Source: Taudactylus pleione (taxonomy: Eukaryota > Chordata > Amphibia > Anura > Myobatrachidae). Taken from it: a stretch of DNA of 64,000 bases. The notes beneath the pieces are model-generated. The model ran no database searches. It was not told where the DNA came from and worked only from the letters and a program-made list of their open reading frames with translations. Shown piece by piece: positions 23,601 through 38,600 of this stretch. A program made the position numbers and the translations under genes. Location: positions 8,882,001 through 8,946,000 of the forward strand of contig JAUIMM010000534.1 in the NCBI GenBank assembly GCA_031769625.1. Reading direction: 5' to 3'. Each line of letters starts with the position of its first letter. Within the stretch, counting starts at the first letter, position 1.

Positions 23601-26600
23601 CTTTTATTAGGGCTATTAATACACTTCTATATTGATTACTAGGGTCAGTTAGGCTTTGTATGGGGTACAGACTGATTTCCCCCAAATAAGCTGTCCTTCT
23701 CGCTAGTTTCGCCATTCACACATATGTTTTTGCCAGTTTTGGAAATGAATAGGGTGAAAAGCGGGAGAGTGCATTGTGAAAGTACGCTTCACGTCCAAAC
23801 AGGCGAATGAGGCGAAAAGATTACAGCGGCAAATGCATTTTGCCCACTGTGACTTTTTGCCTCTAATTTAATTTGGCCCTAAGTCGTAATGGGGGCCGCC
23901 CTAAGTCGCAAATCAGTGTGATGTTAAACAGTCCCGGGAAGGAGTTCCCGGGGCTATTCAATTGACCGCGCTGTTAAGTCCGACTAGAACCAATGCCCGT
24001 TCCCTCACCTTAAACTGGGTGTTTAGTCGCGCTAACCAGCATTCTCCGACTAAAGTGCGGCCAAGAGGCTGTTAGCATCACACTAAGCCGGAAAACGGCA
24101 TTGCGGCCGACACTTTAGTCGGAATTTTGCTCGCACCCTCAGGAGGATATGCACAGAACCTGGCAGCTCACTCATGCCAATGGGGTATTGAGGCTAGATG
24201 AGCAAGGACATGGATATGTGTATGTACATATACATATACCTACCATACATACACGCACACTGTACATATACACACACAAAACTATTCATACGCTCTTTTT
24301 ATTGCATGCCCTCAAAGTTTTTGCATACTACATTCATCTCTTTGTAGCTGTAACTTTCATACTGAGAACAACTTACCAGCATGGTGTTGATTGAATCTAG
24401 CTCAATCAGCTCCTGGTTTAAAGCCACATTGTTTGTGTTAATTGCGCTAGCAAACAATTTCACCACATGGAGACGAGTATTCCCTAACGGAGGATCAAGA
24501 ATACCCCACGTCGTCTGCAAGCTTTCTTTCTGCAAAAATAAATAGAATACAATCTTAAAACAAATGATGGGGGTTTGACCAGGTAATTGTTGCTGTAACA
24601 TCTTGTATTTATAGTGTTTTGTTGCTTTTACAAGGATCTATCATAAATGGACTTGCTAATAAAACACAATAAAACTTAATTACAAAATGTTGGCAGGGTG
24701 TAGGACATTGAACACAAGCACTTCCCCCTTTGGCAGATATAATTGTTACTCCACCTTCCTTATCCATCAAGTAATCTCCACACCTCCTAGATTGTAAGAT
24801 CATTTGTACGAGCCCTTCTGCTTCATGTCATTGCATATGAAGAAAACACAAGTAGACTCCGCACAGGAAAGTAAACATACTGAAAACTATTATTATTAGA
24901 AAACCAACATAATTATAGTAGTAGGGGAAAATATTCCTCTTAGTAGTCTGGTTGATGGTGCTCCCCAGGAGATAATAGATTTGCAGAACAAAAAAACATT
25001 ATCCTGTATAGCAGGATAACAGAAGATGACTCCTTTTTGGGGGCACTCTTGTAATCTAGTAATTATTAATTGAAAATAGCTAAAATTTAACTTTTCATTT
25101 TTATGCACTTAAAAGAGAAAATACTTAATTTGCTTACCAGACTCACAATAACCATAAAACTTTGTATTCTGTGGTCTAAAGGTGGGTACACACTGACAGA
25201 TATATCTGCAGATGATGGTCGTTCATATACAGTGAATGGCCATCATCTGCTTGTGAACTCGGGTCCCGGAGGCCGTGTCGGGGGCATGTCCCGTTCCCCT
25301 CCTCGCGGCTGCCGCTGCGTGTGTGTACAGGTGGTCTGCAGACCGCCAGTACACACCTGACGATGGACAGATATGTCTGCAGACATTTTTGTCCATCGGC
25401 TCTGCAGCACAACCAATGCGATATGTTGGTGAACGACGACGTTCACCGACATATCGCGGGTACACACTGGCCGACGTGCAGCAGATATATTGGCCGATCA
25501 ATTTATCAATACGCAGCCCGCACACACCTTTATCCTGACACAGGTACTTTTTCTTTATTTCCTGCTCTCTCACAGCTCCGGTTTAGTGCAAAGGCTACGC
25601 TGCAATATTTGGAATATCAGTGGGTACGGCACAGCAGCCCGGAGCTGCAGCAGAAGCTGTGTTTCCCTTTCTTCAGCGGATCACATACCATGATCTCCGT
25701 ACTCTCATTTACAGATCAATGTATGCTACATGTTATATTGTTAAACAGCAGATGGCTGTGGTGATTATGTGACTGCTACTTATTTTCCTCTCTCATGCTG
25801 CCAGTAAATGTGACTGAAAATTGCATTTGGACTGATATCATAAATGTACTATTGAGCTCTATGATCACTGAAACCTTATACTAACAGCAAAAGCAAAATT
25901 ACACTGAGACCTATGGACTAACAGTGACAAGTTATCCACTTTGCCAATTTGACAGAGAAGGTCCATCTAAACACAAGACTGAGTAACTATGAGGTGCATG
26001 GACTTAAGCTGGCCACACACTAGACCAACCTTCATCCAACTACAGGTAGTTGGCTGGTTGGAATGAAAATCTGGTAACGTATGGGAGTAAATGATGATCA
26101 GCATTTTGCTCCTAAATGCCAGAAAACAGATGAAAATGGACATCAGACAAGTTTGTTAAATGTTTGATCGAAACAATCTGTTCAAACAACAGTTTTTGTC
26201 CATTTTCCGGCGTTTGGGAGCAAATTGCTGATTGTCATTTGCTTTCATACCTTACCAGATTTTCATTCCAACCAATCAACTAGTTGGATATAGTGTGTGG
26301 CCAGTTTTGGTGCCAATATATTAATCACTGCCTTTCATAGACAAAGTTCATTTTTTACTTAGGCTCTGAGCAACTGAGATTCATTTTGGAATAGTATATT
26401 TGAATAATTATATATGGATACTTTTTGTGAGTCAATGATCATTTAATAACTATATAGCATACAACACAGGAATGGAGTGAGATAAAAAACACATCAACAA
26501 TCACAAATAGTAACCACTGCAGAGTAACAAAGCTAGCAGGAAAACCTATATTTTTTTAACTACCAGAACAAGGGGTCACTGAATCTGAACAACAACTTAA

Positions 26601-29600
26601 TAGGCAATTGATATTCCGTATACCCCTAATTGGATCCAAACATGTGTCTCAAACAATAATACGATAGGTAGTGGAAATGTAATGTAATACAGGCCAAATG
26701 TAAAGCTCTTAGAAGGGATATGCTCTCTATTTAAGATATATGGGTTGATTTAAAGCATTAAAACTAAACTAAAATACAAATAATTATGAAGGAAAAATAC
26801 ATTGATTATTGCCAACATGATATTCCACTGCTACTCTGTTAAAGTGAAGTGTTAGCTTACCACTACACTACAAACCAATGAAGCTCCGCTTACATATTTA
26901 GGACAGTATGTGATGTACTCAGGTATAATTGTCAGCTCAATAATACATAGCCTTTGTGTGCTCTCTCTATATATCGCCTATTACATGAAACAGTCACATA
27001 TTAAAATATTTTCTTTAAAAAAAAGCACGAGACAAGAGTGTACTAAAACATACAAGACTCTCAGGGGTGTATTTACTAAGCAGTGTTAGGAGATAAAGTG
27101 AATGGTGATAAGGTGCCAGTCAATCAGCTCCTAACTGCCATTGTTCAAACACAACATGTGACATGGCAGTTATGAGCTCCTAACATAGCTTAGTAAATAG
27201 ACCCCTCAGACATTCTTTCCCAGTAATATTGGGGCTACAATGCTTAAGGTGTACACTGTAGACACGGGTACATTTTTTCCATGGGGTCCACTACATTTCC
27301 CATGAAGTAATTTGCTGCAAGTTCATTGTAACTTACAGGCTCCTGCTGTAAGTTTGTACTTTCCAAAAATGAAATAAGCAGATGGATCACAAGATATCTA
27401 TAGTTCTATGGTCCTTCCCTTGGTGGTATTTTCAGCTGCATATGAATCCACTAAAACACAGCTAATATAAGTACCACAGTGCCCTATAAAGACATTCTTG
27501 TCCTTACACACAAGTGTTAAATGTGAAGGCAGAGTGCAGTTTGAAATCAGGACAGAAAGTTCATATAGGAAGAGGAGGCTTAATCACAGACTGTTGTACA
27601 TTGAGGAGGAGCCGATCTGTAGCTGCCTGTTAGAAGAACACTATCTAGTGCATGTTACCTATTTGGAGGTGCTGTTTGCCTGTGTTCATACATGACTGAG
27701 GATATACAAGAACAAACAGACCACATGCACTTGTTAAGCACCCTTAGAAAATCCAGAATTGAAAACAACATTAAAAAATCACTAGATTATATAATACAAT
27801 TACAATAAAAATTAACCCTAGTGTGTATGTGTGTGCGCATGTGATGGGGAATATAGATTGTAAGCTCCACTGGGGCAGGGACTGATGTGAATGGCCAAAT
27901 ATTCTCTGTAAAGCGCTGCGGAATATGTGTGCGCTATATAAATAACTGGCAATAAATATGTACCGGACGCCGATGTATAGAAATGGCTTGTACAGTGTTT
28001 AAAAAGTAATGCAATACGGTGATTATTATTCAACAATGATACAAACACATCATATTTTTCCCTTGATTCTCCCAAAAATATTTGCATGGGGAGTTTGTGC
28101 AATTTTGTGTAATATGGATTATCAATTATTGTATTATTGTCTTTTTTTGTCTCGGTTTTCTTATCTGTGGTGGCAGCTTAGCCCACAGAATACTAAGTTG
28201 TATGGTTATTGTGAGTTTGGTAGGCAAACTAAGTATTTCTCTCTCTTTTAAGTGCATAAAAATTAAAAGTTAAATTTTAGCTATTTTCACTCATCAATAA
28301 TTACTATATTACAAGAGCGCCCCCAAAAAGGAATGTTCAGTTATCCTGCTATACACAATATTTTTTTTGTTCATGTCACTACATGTAATAGGTTTGTGTC
28401 ATGATCCCCTCAATGTACAGCACTGTGCAATATGTTAGTACTTGATAAATAAAGGATATTTATAAAACATAACTTTCTAAATATGGCAATATCATTTATG
28501 GTAAAAAAAAAAGTAAGACATTGGTAATCTTGTTTTATTAGGAGTTGTGTCTTAAGGGGGGTATCCACTAGACAAATAAGTAACGATTGAACCGTTCAAT
28601 CGTTTGCAAAAGTGTCTAAAACGACCAGCGATGCGCGTGCCCGCTGGTCGCTTAGACATCTATCATCTTTCAAACATGCTGGTCAACCTGACGATAACGT
28701 CAAGTTCAGCATGTTTCCAGATGAGTGATGACCCTGCACTGAACATCTGCTCGTTCAGTGCAGGCTCATCACAGACTGACAAACGACTGAACGATTACAA
28801 TGTCGTAATCGTGCAGTTGTTTTCAGATCTTGTAGTAGATACCCCAAATTATTCTTATCATCTAAAAAGAAAGTTGAACAGATATTTTGTGTAAGCATTG
28901 GGTAGATCTGTTTGAGCAGCATTGATCATAAGGATTTGTACTGCTTTAGTGATCAATATTATATTTTACAATTGTAAAATTTTACAAACAAGATGTACAC
29001 ATTTGCATTACATACTACAGCTTTAAAAAGACATATTTAGGAACATGAACTTTGCATTTTTCAATTGTTGCTTATTTTAAACTTCAAATATTTGTAGGTA
29101 TTTGTATTTCAATAAACTATTAAGTTATGTACAGAAATTAATTTGATTTTCCATTCTGGCAAAGGCCATTCCTCTAGTCCAGAGTATGAGGGACATCTGA
29201 AACTGGCCACAAGGTTCAATTTGGGATTTTTGTATTGCCCATTAAGAGTTTTTGCTCTACCAAAAATCAGACCCTATGTCATTTGATCAGGTGAATCTCT
29301 TCTCCCTGCCCTAGCGTTAGCAATTGTACCTCAAATACCTTTTTACTCTGCTCCCACAACAGGAAATCAGTGTAGCCTAAGCAATCCGAATGTCAGGCCT
29401 CTACATTTAAAATTACATGACCCATACATCCAGTAAGTTTGAATCCGAAACAATCTCTATAAGTGCCTTAGTAGATGGAGGATTGGTACAGGAGATAGCT
29501 CCTCTCTACACAGGATGAATTTACTAAGTAGGAGATACTCCAGGATGATCTAGAAGAGGAGTCACATGAGTCCATATAAGAGGTTAATACGCTCACTAAA

Positions 29601-32600
29601 ATTACCCTTGGCTTAATTATTAAAGGGTCAATCCGTGAAATATAGTACACAATACATGAAAATTAAATTGTATCACAGCAGATGCCAAGACATTTTCAAC
29701 TTCATTTAGCTCTACTGATGAACTTAATGTAACTTCCAGAGTGACTTGAAATGTAGTTAACATTGGTAACTGGTTCTATGTTGAATATGATGGAAAGAGT
29801 TACCCAGGTGAGACAAAGGACATCAGAAATGGTAAATACTTAGTGAGCACAATGGAGCAAGCTGGCAGCAGCTGGAATAGGCCATCACCAGATGAAATAT
29901 TTTATACACCTTCACAGCTAATCAGGAAGATAAACAGGCCTACACTAATTAATTCACGTAGATTCTAAAGGTTTGAGTAATTTGTATCAGAGCCTTTTTA
30001 TTGCGGACAGAAATGTAACGTGAGTCACATTCATATGTAATGCGAGTCACGTGTCAAACTTGATTTTAAGTATAGTTTGGTTAACATTACGTTTTTTGTT
30101 TGTGTTTCAATCATATGTTTAGGGTCATATAAGTGTATAGAATAACAATCATTGTAAAAATAATTAGTAATGCAGATTTAAATATATAAATACCTTCAGT
30201 TCCTATGTCCATTCTGTTGTAACATGAGTCACACATATAAACAATAAAATTGAACTACTAAGGGTGTGCATTAATTAGGACTACCTATCCCATATATTAC
30301 TGTCATTTTTAAAATGTTGAATTTCAAAACGTTAAGAATTAACATGAAATTATGTTAAATGTAACGTGTCACATGGATTGACCCTAAAGCATTTAAAACT
30401 GTAGAACAGCACACATTTCTGTATGATTCATATACCAACTAATAAATTCACAGTAATTCAAACTAATGGATAATTGTCTTGAATAGGAAGTTCTTTGGGA
30501 AGGGTTGATTCAAATAAGTCATGTGGACAGAAGTTTGCATTATGTTATACATAAGAGACCATAATCTGTTCTAGCCAACATGTAATGGCTTAGATATTTT
30601 AAAAGACATAATAAAGTAAAAAAAAAAAAAAAAATCATAAAAAAATTAATTGAATGATGCAGTTGTACCTTAGGTGGATCAATGAGGAGTTGATGAAATT
30701 CCTTTAAATGCTCCTTGATGGCCAACAGTGTGCCTAAACTGGCTTGGGTATTGGATGCTGCATCTAAACCAGGAGGGTTGATCTCCAGTTGACCCTCCAG
30801 GTTACAGTAGAAGCCACTCAGTCCACCCAGCTCAGCTCTACACGAGAAACCAAACAATTCCAATGAAATATCTACAGGAAATACAGAGTCTACACAATGT
30901 GCAAGATGGGCAGCATTTATTTTTTTCTAAACTTTTTTATAAATGTAGAGATAAGTTTGTAATTTTATAAAAAGTAATCCAGATCAGCCAAACTTTTTGA
31001 ATTTGTCTGTTCCATGTAGATATCTTACACACATTGCATCACTGAAGAAAAACAAAAATGAATCTTCAAATTTTGGTCTAAAAATTAAAAAGGTTTCTGA
31101 TGTTGGTTTCTACACAAAATCAAAAACTTATAAATGTTTAAGCTTTAAACTGATGAACAAGAAAACAAACACCACAACATACCAGCTTTGCTATTTAAAA
31201 AACAAATACATTTTTTCCATTTTCAACATAAATATTTTAGAACAGCTAAATGCTAACATTTTTAGAATAACGAAATGTTTGCTTTACTATATACTTAAAG
31301 GAAAACTATGTATGGTCATCAAACCTTGCCTGGAGAGTTACATGTGAAGACTGCATATTTTTCTCCACTTACATTATAATTTGTGTCCAGAGCAGAGTCT
31401 ACCCCAGGTCTATTATTAACAATACTACAGCTTTCATCAAATAACATTATATAGAACAGGAATATGGAACCTCAGGCCAGGGGGCCGTATAAGGCCCCTG
31501 GAATCATTTGGTCTGGCTGAGCTTTTTTATGCTAGCCTCCCCTGGCTAGCAGGGTGCCTAGAATGGCACCTGCAGCCAGAATCTATGCAGCAGTGCTGTC
31601 TGGAGCGTCCTTAGCTGGTCTTACAGCTCCCTGGGGCATCCTCAGGATTATTAGTACTCAGAATCTCCAACACAAAGGTTGAAACTGTGCAAAATCTGCC
31701 TATTATAAGCAGTTGCACTGCCATATCTGATACTGCACTCTGGCAGCGCTTTACATGACCATTTTCATCTAGCCCAGGACACAGACTTGTTCTTAGACTC
31801 TATGGGGAAATAGGGAGGAGAGGAGAACGACAGTGGAGAGAGGGGGACAGAGAGCAATGGGTGACCATAGTGAAACACAAAAGACATGGGAAGATAAATA
31901 GATACTGTACTCTGCTCAAATCTGAATAAGGAGCAGAAAGAAGGCAGGCACCGATATAATGATTCACTACAAACACCCTCCACAAGCAACTGAAAAAGGG
32001 GTGACCACTGGGTCACAGCTGCGAATAGACACAAAAGAAATGGGTGTAGTAGGTGTTCAAGTCCCGACAGCGGCAGCCCGACAAGGGTGAAGATCCCGAT
32101 CGTCCCTAAGGTAAGTATCGCTAAACAAATTTCCCCCCCCCTAACCTTAACCCTCCCTTAGGGGTGCATAACCCTAACCTCAACCCCAAGTGCCTAAACC
32201 TAACCCCCCATTCCCCGCAGCCTAAACCTAAGTCCCCCCGGGGGGGGTGCCTAACCCTAACCTCCCCCCAGAAGCACTAAACCTAGCCACCCCCCAACCC
32301 CCTCGCCTGTCCGCACCCGGCTTACCTTCGTTCGGTATGCCAGGCGTCGGTCTTCCGGCGTATGGTTGATGACAGGCCTGTCATTAGTACCACGCCGGGA
32401 TTAGAAAGTCTGGAAGTAGGTGGTCGGCATTTAGACCGTCGGCTTCCAGACTACATCCCAAGGAAATACAGAGTAATGCGATAATGCAGATAGTACTCCT
32501 GACAGCATGCCGAGTCTTGCCCATTTTTCCTGCACCCCACTCAGATTTTGAATGGCTTTCCCCTCCCAGTATACACAGCTTTGACTATTACTCATTGTCT

Positions 32601-35600
32601 GCTCCCCGCTCCATCACCAGTCAGTAAGCGTTCTGCCTTTACGCTGCTACACTGGTGTTGGTGTACAATAAAAGACAGAATGAGACCATTCCAAGCAACA
32701 CATGCTGCACAATACTGTCTTACAATAGGCTTGCAGTCTGATCCCAAATTCTGTTAACATGACACCTTTCAATATCCCATCTCTAAGTAGGGAAATTCAA
32801 AATACAATTGGGTAGGTTTTTAGAAAGAAACGAATTCAAGCATTAACCACTTAACTGATGATTTTTTTTTTTTCTTTCTTAAAACAGCTCCGAAATTGTT
32901 GTTTTTTTTTTATGAGTGAATTAGGTGAGGAACATCAATTTCAAATTATCCAAAATAATTCCATAAAAAAAATAAATAATAATAATTGGACACCTGTTTC
33001 AGGCACCAGGTACTCAAAGGGGGTGAGGGGGTTAATTTACCTTTTCCCAGCGGCTGCTAACCTTTGGTTGACTGATCAGCAGTGATCACCAGCACAGCAG
33101 ATGCAGGGGGACAGGGTACATGCAAGCAGAGGGACCGGAAGGCAAAGGGGGATATGTATCAAACCTTCCAAAGACGACAGGGAGAGAAGATAACCTCCTC
33201 TAGCAACCAATCAGCTTCTATCTATCAATTTATAGTATATACTTGAAAAACGATAGCTAGTTGCAGTGCCGTAACTAGCCGGCACTGTGTCCTGTGCAGG
33301 TCACTTCTCCTGACCAGATGATGTCATGCCGAGGGGGCGGGGCCACCAGCTCCAGGAAGTACAGCATTGTCCGGAGCGCTACAGCTGTACAGACTGTGAG
33401 GACCATGTCTGGAGTGTCCTAAGGATGCTTTGAACAGCACTGCAACAACAATCCTGGCTGCAGTGTGCCGTTACAGACACCCTGCTAGCCAGAAGCAAGG
33501 GACGTGGGGCATTGACGGTGCCCGCACTCCCCTAGTTACGGCCTTGGCTAGAAACCGATTGGTTGCTATGGGCATCACCATCACTTGTCCTTTCCAGAAA
33601 GTTTGATACATCTCTCCCAAAGCGTTTTCCCAGCCCCTTAATAGAGAAGGAATAATGTGCAACAAGATGGAAACATTGATGGAAATGGACAAAAGAAATT
33701 AATCTCCTAGCTAGGAAAAGAAGCTCATGAGATAGGATCATTATATAATGATAAGTAGATAACATGTATTACCAAGGAAGGTGTGAATTGAAGAACAGGT
33801 TTAGTAAATCTCTGACTGATCTTGCAATCAAACATGTCAGATCAATACGTTGATGATGGTTGAGGACCTACCTGAGTCTTCGCGGCTCCAGTAAGGTCAA
33901 AAGCACTTGGATACCATTAACAATCACAGACTCATTATGTTCTCCTTTAAACATGTTACCCAGAAGCAGCTCAATTGTCTCCTGTCTGTTTAGAGAAAAA
34001 GTAACTTTAAAAACAAGATCTCTTTAAAGTACAATCACATTTCATATCTCTAAAAAAAATATTTAACCGCAAACTAAAAAGTGTGACTGCCCAACAACAG
34101 AGGCACACAATATGAGAAACAACAACAACATGACAGGCTGGACACAGATCGTCCCTTTAATTCATGTAGTGTTTTAACGCAAAGTCGGCAGCATACAAGT
34201 CAGAGACAATATTGCACCTCTTTATTCCATGATGTACAGAGAACGTTTCTCTCCGTCACAATACACAGATATAAATCAGTATATTCATTTATCAACAGTT
34301 TTTTATTGTGTGGCAATATCAAGCTAGGTAGCGATAGTGAGCCGTGGATTCTGTGTGGGGCTGAATGGATGCAGGATAGATAAAGGAAGTGTGACCACAC
34401 TGAGGCTGACCAGTCAGGCTGCCAGAGGAGACAGTCAAAGGAAGACTGTAGAAGTTATAGAGCCCACTGTGCCTGGAGGCCAGTGGGGGCCAGGCTTGGC
34501 CAGTGTCCAGACCTGCAGTCAGGCAGGGAGGAACACAAAACTCTGACTGTGTTTGTGTGAAGCTGTAGCAGCCAGGCTGCAGGCCAGTGTCCATACTTGC
34601 ATGCGGCGCAGGGAGGATTACAAGAAAGACTGTATGAAGGCCAGGAGGCCGTGTCTATACCTGCGAGAGACAGGTCTAAGACTTTTGAGACTGTTACATT
34701 TGCAGACTAGCTGCCCATGACAGTCAGGGTTCAAGAAGTGAGACAGTGCCCTGCATGGGGGCTAGGTTGTTTATTATTTTGTTACTTAATGCTGACAGTA
34801 AAGTTCCATTTTATTTAAACCTGAAAAGATGCTTGTGGACGCTTATTATGCAGCTAGACAATACACTACAGTGCCCATACATTATTGGCCTTATTCAGAG
34901 GGCCACGCTAATACAGCCACGACTGTCTTTTTCCGCAGGGTGACTGCATCTTTAGGCTAATTCCGCGGGGATTCATAGAGATGCCCGCCGGCTGCAGCGC
35001 TAATCAGCTGCTTGCATATTAAGACACACCATCGATCATTACACCATCCCTATAGAGTCTGAACATGGATGCTGAAATCACATTTCTTGCGTACGGGATC
35101 GCAGACAAAGATGACACCCCCCCGAAACAGTCTTGACCCACTGAACTACAAAAACATCAGCATAGCGTACAACACTGAATCAGGCCTTAAACCTACAACT
35201 CTGTCCTTAATGCAGTTGTAATATTCATCAACAAAAAGCCTTAGGAATATCCAATGTCATTCCATAAAAGACCAGATGTCAATGCCAGAAAAGGCCAGTT
35301 ACATGATCATCAGCTTATTGCTTGGAGATTACGTTCTTTACAACTTTATTGGGAATTCTTTAAGGGTATCTGGGAACTATTGGATGGATTACTTCTTCCT
35401 TTTTTATGGTTTACCACAAATAGTTTTTGTCTGCATTTCTTATTATTTATAAGGTTTTTGACATAAGAGGAAAAGGGTAAATAAAATAAAGAATAAAGAC
35501 AATGGTAAGGAATACAATCTCAATTTACTATGGCTTTCTAGAATGGTGAGACGGACTCTCCGTGCAATCTGTGATGGTTACCGGCATCTTGAACAGTGAA

Positions 35601-38600
35601 AAAAGTAAACAATTCGGTTCCTCCACCTGCGGACTCTGCATTTTAGAATACAATTGTTACCTATTAATTTACCCCACAAACTTCTGGTCTAGAAGAAATA
35701 TCGATGTGAAGGATGTGACATTATGGGGCTTTTGCTTTATAAAACGCAGTGAAATGCATGCCTTACTTCTCCAGAGTGGCCAGTAACTGGTCAGGTTCAG
35801 GACTATCCTGAATCTGGATCATCTGCTCGCGGCTTAACCGGATAATATCACACAATGACTGAGAAGCGTTGGAATGTTGCTGAAACAGAGACAATAAGGA
35901 GTTAGACAGGCTTAATAAAATTCATAGCGCACAGTATAAAAAAAAACTGCCTCCGTGTGACTTAATGGTAAGATACCTCCAGAAGCCTCTAGATCAATAG
36001 TCAGGGAATAGGGGTAAATTACCCCACATTGGGTAAAAATGAAATTCCTGGGGGTAAGGGACGGACAGCCGGGCATGAATATGAATCCTTCTATAATTAT
36101 AATGATTCATATGCATGCCCGATTGTGCCGCAGGGAGCCTCTAAGCCGGACGCCCACTGAGATGTTATTACCAGCGGGCACCCGGCTCCTTCCCTGCAGT
36201 GCCGCGTTAGCCGGAGGCTGGAGTTCTCTTCTGAACTCCAGCTTCCGGCTCTCTCCATGCGCACTATGGGAGAGATGTCATGACGTCTCTCCCATAGTTC
36301 CAAGAAGCAGCCGGGCGGACAGGACGGCGGCGGATGCAGGAGCAGGGATTAAGGTTTTTTTTTTTTTGTACAAGCGGCACTACAGGGGCATTATTTGGGG
36401 GCACTATATGGGGGCATAACTATGGGTGCACTACTACAGGGGCATTATATGGGTGAACTATTACAGGGGCACTACTACAGGGTCATTATATGGGGGCACT
36501 ACTACAGGGGCATTATATGGGAGCACTAGTATATGATTTCCTTCCTTTCAAATCAAGGGGGTAACGTCGGCGTATCTAAATATATTTTGGGGTAAAAGGT
36601 AAAAAATTTCCCTGACCCCTGCTCTAGATGGAGCTCTCTCTCTCTCTCCCTCTTCCCCCCTCTCTATCAATCCACTTGTTAGTGTGTTCGCCCACCAGGG
36701 GGTTAGAGCACTGCAGGGCACTACAGGTCTTTGAAGCATATAAAATGTATTATTTTCCAGAACGTTTTGAGGTACGTAACCTCGTCCTCAGGTGAAATAT
36801 ACAGACCAGGTTACGTACGACGAAACGTTGTGGAAAATAATACTTTTTATATGCTTCAAAGACCTGTAGTGCTGTGCGGTGCTCTTACCCCCTGGTGGGA
36901 GAATACACTAACAAATGTATCTACTATTAGCAAAGGCACACAGGCTATTTAGTATTTATTTGGAGTGCCGGGCCAACAACAAAATTTTTTTATAGCGAGC
37001 GATATCCTCAATGCCTCCATACAGTATGGACGCTAGTCACCTAGTCAGGGAGTTCAGCAAAAATGACTGAAGTGCTAAATCCACCTGGCATGGCCAGCAA
37101 CAACTTGCTGTGTTATTGGTTACAGTGCTAAGGTGGTGGCTCCAATTGTAATCGCCATATTGTTCAGCATTAGATGCAGTCTTAGCAGATTCAACTAACA
37201 GTAAGGGTAGCTCCCTATTTGAATGGTTGAATTCAGAGAGACTGCAACAGCATCAGGCAAGTATTTGGGGTGAGCCCTCTGAATGGACATGGCTGACGCT
37301 GTTGGTACTGGCAAAGAAAAATAGCTCTGCTGGACAACCTGGTTTAGTATGCGCAGTATTTACGCTACTGTGCACAGGAAGCCGTTACTTTACCACCACT
37401 ACAATTTCAAGGTTCTATCACAGAAGTGGCATCCTGATCAGACCAGGGGATCCAGTCAGAATGACTACATGGACTTTAGGTCAGCAACTAATATGTTGAC
37501 ATGGTTCATAATGTTGTCATTTAACATATCAACACCAGAATGTCAACATTGTATTTTTTACTTATTTTTAGGGCTAGGCTAAAATAAGCAAAAAAATATT
37601 ATTTTGACATTACAGAGTCAACATGTTAAAGGTCAACATTATGGACATGTCAATATATTTGAATGTAGGCATATTGGTTGTCGACCTAAAGTCCACGCTG
37701 ACATTATGACTGTCGACAATCAGAACCTATCGACTTTTCACACCACACCCTGTGACAGTAGGTACCTGAACATTGGCAAGACTCATTGCCATTTTATTTA
37801 GTGCATCATTGGGAAATATATGCATTTCCAATACTGGTCCAACCACCATATATTCAAGCGCCATTTTCTGATAAGTATTAACAGTAATTTTGTATTGGTA
37901 TCTGCTCATCAGTCTTTATATTATTATTTTTTTTAATTGATTTAATAAGGTATCGACCTACCATATGCAACAAATAATACATTAAAAACAAAGTGTTAAT
38001 ACAACATTCCACCCTCAGCGTATACATTTAAAAATCATTTTTCATATGGGGACATATAGCACTGTTACCTGTTTTCTGCCTGCACTTTCTCACCATACCA
38101 TGGTGTATGCACAAAGCACTATGTACTATAATTTCATGCAAACAGTGTTTACTTTACTACACTATAAAACAAGTGCGCCAACTACAGTATAGGCTCGTGG
38201 GCCAACTACAGTATAGGCTCATGCACACATGGATCCTGCCTAATATGATTTTTATTTCTTAAATAGAGGGTAAAAAAATAATTTTAATATTGTGCCATTC
38301 CCATATCTGCACTTTGGTAAAGACTGAAAATACAGCACTAAGCTTATTTTGTGACTGCACTTTTTCCCTTTAATGTTTTTGAATGCGAGTCTATGACAAG
38401 AGCCATGGGCCTAAAAATACACCCAGAAATATGCTCACCCCTTATTTGCGCAAAGTGCATCAACATGTACTTCTACAGTTAGGAAACCAGAAATCATTTT
38501 ATTCCTTAAAATGTATATGCCTCGACATGGACAAAAGCATTGTAAATGTTATAACTAAATCATTAACTGCACGAATGCCCAAAATTAAGAGTGATTGCCA

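Larger units (their letters stand above)
24530..30668 (-). other. PPP6R1 intron 7
   Basis: A 6.1 kb intron with MITEs at 25177-25532, 26008-26304, 27063-27206, 28556-28845 and 29624-30385, and a V-SINE tail fragment at 27812-27960. 24540-25170 and 26310-27060 hold unassigned AT-rich sequence. Just inside the acceptor for exon 8 and near the donor of exon 7 there are no repeats. Confidence 0.8.
30838..33871 (-). other. PPP6R1 intron 6
   Basis: Carries a truncated hAT (31456-31647), a CCTAAC-rich MITE (32041-32461), a TTAACCAC fragment (32843-33000) and a MITE interrupted by a hAT (33147-33618). 30840-31450 and 31650-32040 are unassigned. Confidence 0.8.

Noticed and set aside
32100..32300. 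Interstitial telomere from CCTAACC and CCTAAACC runs
   Set aside because: The same interior recurs in four other MITE copies with matching ends, so it belongs to a transposon family.
36372..36533. CRISPR-like spaced repeats (GGGGCATTATATGGG)
   Set aside because: Degenerate tandem repeat without unique spacers, inside a hAT element of a vertebrate intron.
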